Source: an uncultured Clostridia bacterium
GTDB lineage: Bacteria > Bacillota > Clostridia > Oscillospirales > Oscillospiraceae
Assembly: GCA_937858235.1 (NCBI GenBank)
Contig: CALLZZ010000117.1
Location: forward strand, 1-6,495
Length of the DNA: 6,495 bases
Reading direction: 5' to 3'
Part shown: positions 5,778-6,495 of the stretch, in pieces
Layout: each line of letters begins with the position of its first letter
Position numbering within the stretch: the stretch's first letter is position 1
The notes under the pieces: model-generated
What the model was told of the DNA's origin: nothing
Databases searched by the model: none
Seen by the model: the letters and a program-made list of their open reading frames with translations, nothing else
Program-made: the position numbers and the translations under genes

Positions 5778-6495
5778 ATGGCCGACGAAATCAGACTGGA
5801 AACAAATTTCGAGCATTATATCAGCCACAAGCTCGAAGGACTATCAGAAAGCGGCTGGCAGGTAAGCAAGGATGATACAGGGTTCGACCCTGCAACAGCC
5901 CTTTACCTTGACGACTTCATATCCTACGTGACTACGATATCACCGGACAAGGTCGAGAAGATGAAGAAGAACTCGGGGAACCTATGGCAGAGCAATCTGG
6001 AGAAGGCTCTGGTACACTCCCTTGAAGTGGATGGGACCGTTCAGACGCTCCGTAACGGGTTCGTGATGGCAGGCTACCAAACGATAGACTGCTCGGGACA
6101 CTACCCTGATGATACGAGGATACCGAACATCCAGCAAAAATACGATGCCAATATCCTTCGTGTGATGCATCAGGTGCATTATCAGACAGCAGGAAACAAG
6201 TCCCTTGACCTCGTGTTCTTCATCAACGGCATCCCTGTTGCTACGGCAGAAGTAAAGACCGAGCTGACTCAGACTGTCCATGATGCCATAGAGGAATACC
6301 AGACACAGAGAAAGCCCGTAGAGCCAGGCACACGAAGAAAGAACCCTCTCCTTATGTACAAGCGTGGCGCTGTCGTACATTTCGCTATTTCTGAAGACGA
6401 GATATGGATGTGCACGAACCTTGAACCGGACGTGCCTCATTTCCTGCCGTTCAACAAGGGCACATCGGACAGCCATGCAGGCAATGATCCGATGA
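5778..6495 (+). CDS. hsdR: Type I restriction enzyme subunit HsdR, N-terminal part (cut by window end)
   Basis: The first 239 residues of the restriction subunit are present; the full protein is usually around 1000 residues, with the helicase motor domains outside the window. The visible part is the nuclease domain: an N-terminal segment (MADEIRLETNFEHYI), then the PD-(D/E)xK core with D144 in SLDLVFFING and E158-V159-K160 in ATAEVKTELT, followed by QTVHDAIEEYQ (165-175). The segment FLPFNKG (222-228) followed by AGN is typical of HsdR after the nuclease core. The catalytic residues are intact, so cleavage should be possible if the rest of the gene is whole. HsdR joins the HsdM/HsdS complex, translocates DNA using ATP and cuts at a distance. 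Composition resembles hsdM. The start is fixed by the GGAGG site 8 bases upstream; the gene follows the ATPase gene after 15 bases. Confidence 0.93.
   Translation, partial: MADEIRLETNFEHYISHKLEGLSESGWQVSKDDTGFDPATALYLDDFISYVTTISPDKVEKMKKNSGNLWQSNLEKALVHSLEVDGTVQTLRNGFVMAGYQTIDCSGHYPDDTRIPNIQQKYDANILRVMHQVHYQTAGNKSLDLVFFINGIPVATAEVKTELTQTVHDAIEEYQTQRKPVEPGTRRKNPLLMYKRGAVVHFAISEDEIWMCTNLEPDVPHFLPFNKGTSDSHAGNDPM

Overview
The window holds most of a type I restriction-modification operon, all on the + strand: hsdM, an interrupted hsdS, two accessory genes, and the first 239 codons of hsdR, which runs off the right edge. Strong AGGAG/GGAGG ribosome-binding sites, frequent ATA codons and medium-to-low GC suggest a Gram-positive clostridial bacterium, perhaps of gut or rumen origin. 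That placement is only a guess, because no taxonomic marker is present.

Layout. Bases 1-299 are non-coding and carry five irregularly spaced copies of an 11-base motif (GTGGTTGAAAA), a plausible promoter overlapping the fourth copy, and the hsdM ribosome-binding site directly after the fifth. hsdM (300-2366) is an intact 688-residue DNA adenine methyltransferase. hsdS begins at an ATGA overlap (2363) but is cut by an in-frame TGA at 2936-2938, exactly where family members have a conserved Trp. The first half (one target-recognition domain plus one spacer helix) is a complete short ORF. The second half stays open in the same frame to 3526. Next come a 289-residue single-pass membrane protein of unknown function (3523-4392) and a 457-residue protein (4389-5762) joining a GHKL-type ATPase domain to a C-terminal HExxH motif. 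hsdR starts at 5778 behind a strong ribosome-binding site.

How the genes may work together. HsdM, HsdS and HsdR should form the usual methylation and cleavage complex, with HsdS giving specificity. Because hsdS is interrupted, the complex either uses a single-TRD HsdS (which in known cases can dimerise and read a palindromic target), or borrows another HsdS, or is inactive. The two accessory genes sit between hsdS and hsdR, the same place that the anticodon nuclease gene prrC occupies in the E. coli prr locus, and are joined to hsdS and to each other by 4-base ATGA overlaps. This arrangement suggests translational coupling and a function tied to the R-M complex, possibly a second layer of defence or a safeguard. 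The ATPase belongs to the GHKL group, whose members (MutL/MORC-like) have been reported in R-M neighbourhoods. The membrane partner and the peptidase-like motif make this version worth attention.

Base composition is mosaic: hsdM, the central helix of hsdS, the ATPase gene and hsdR look similar and relatively GC-rich, while both target-recognition domains, the second helix and the membrane-protein gene are AT-richer, consistent with cassette exchange.
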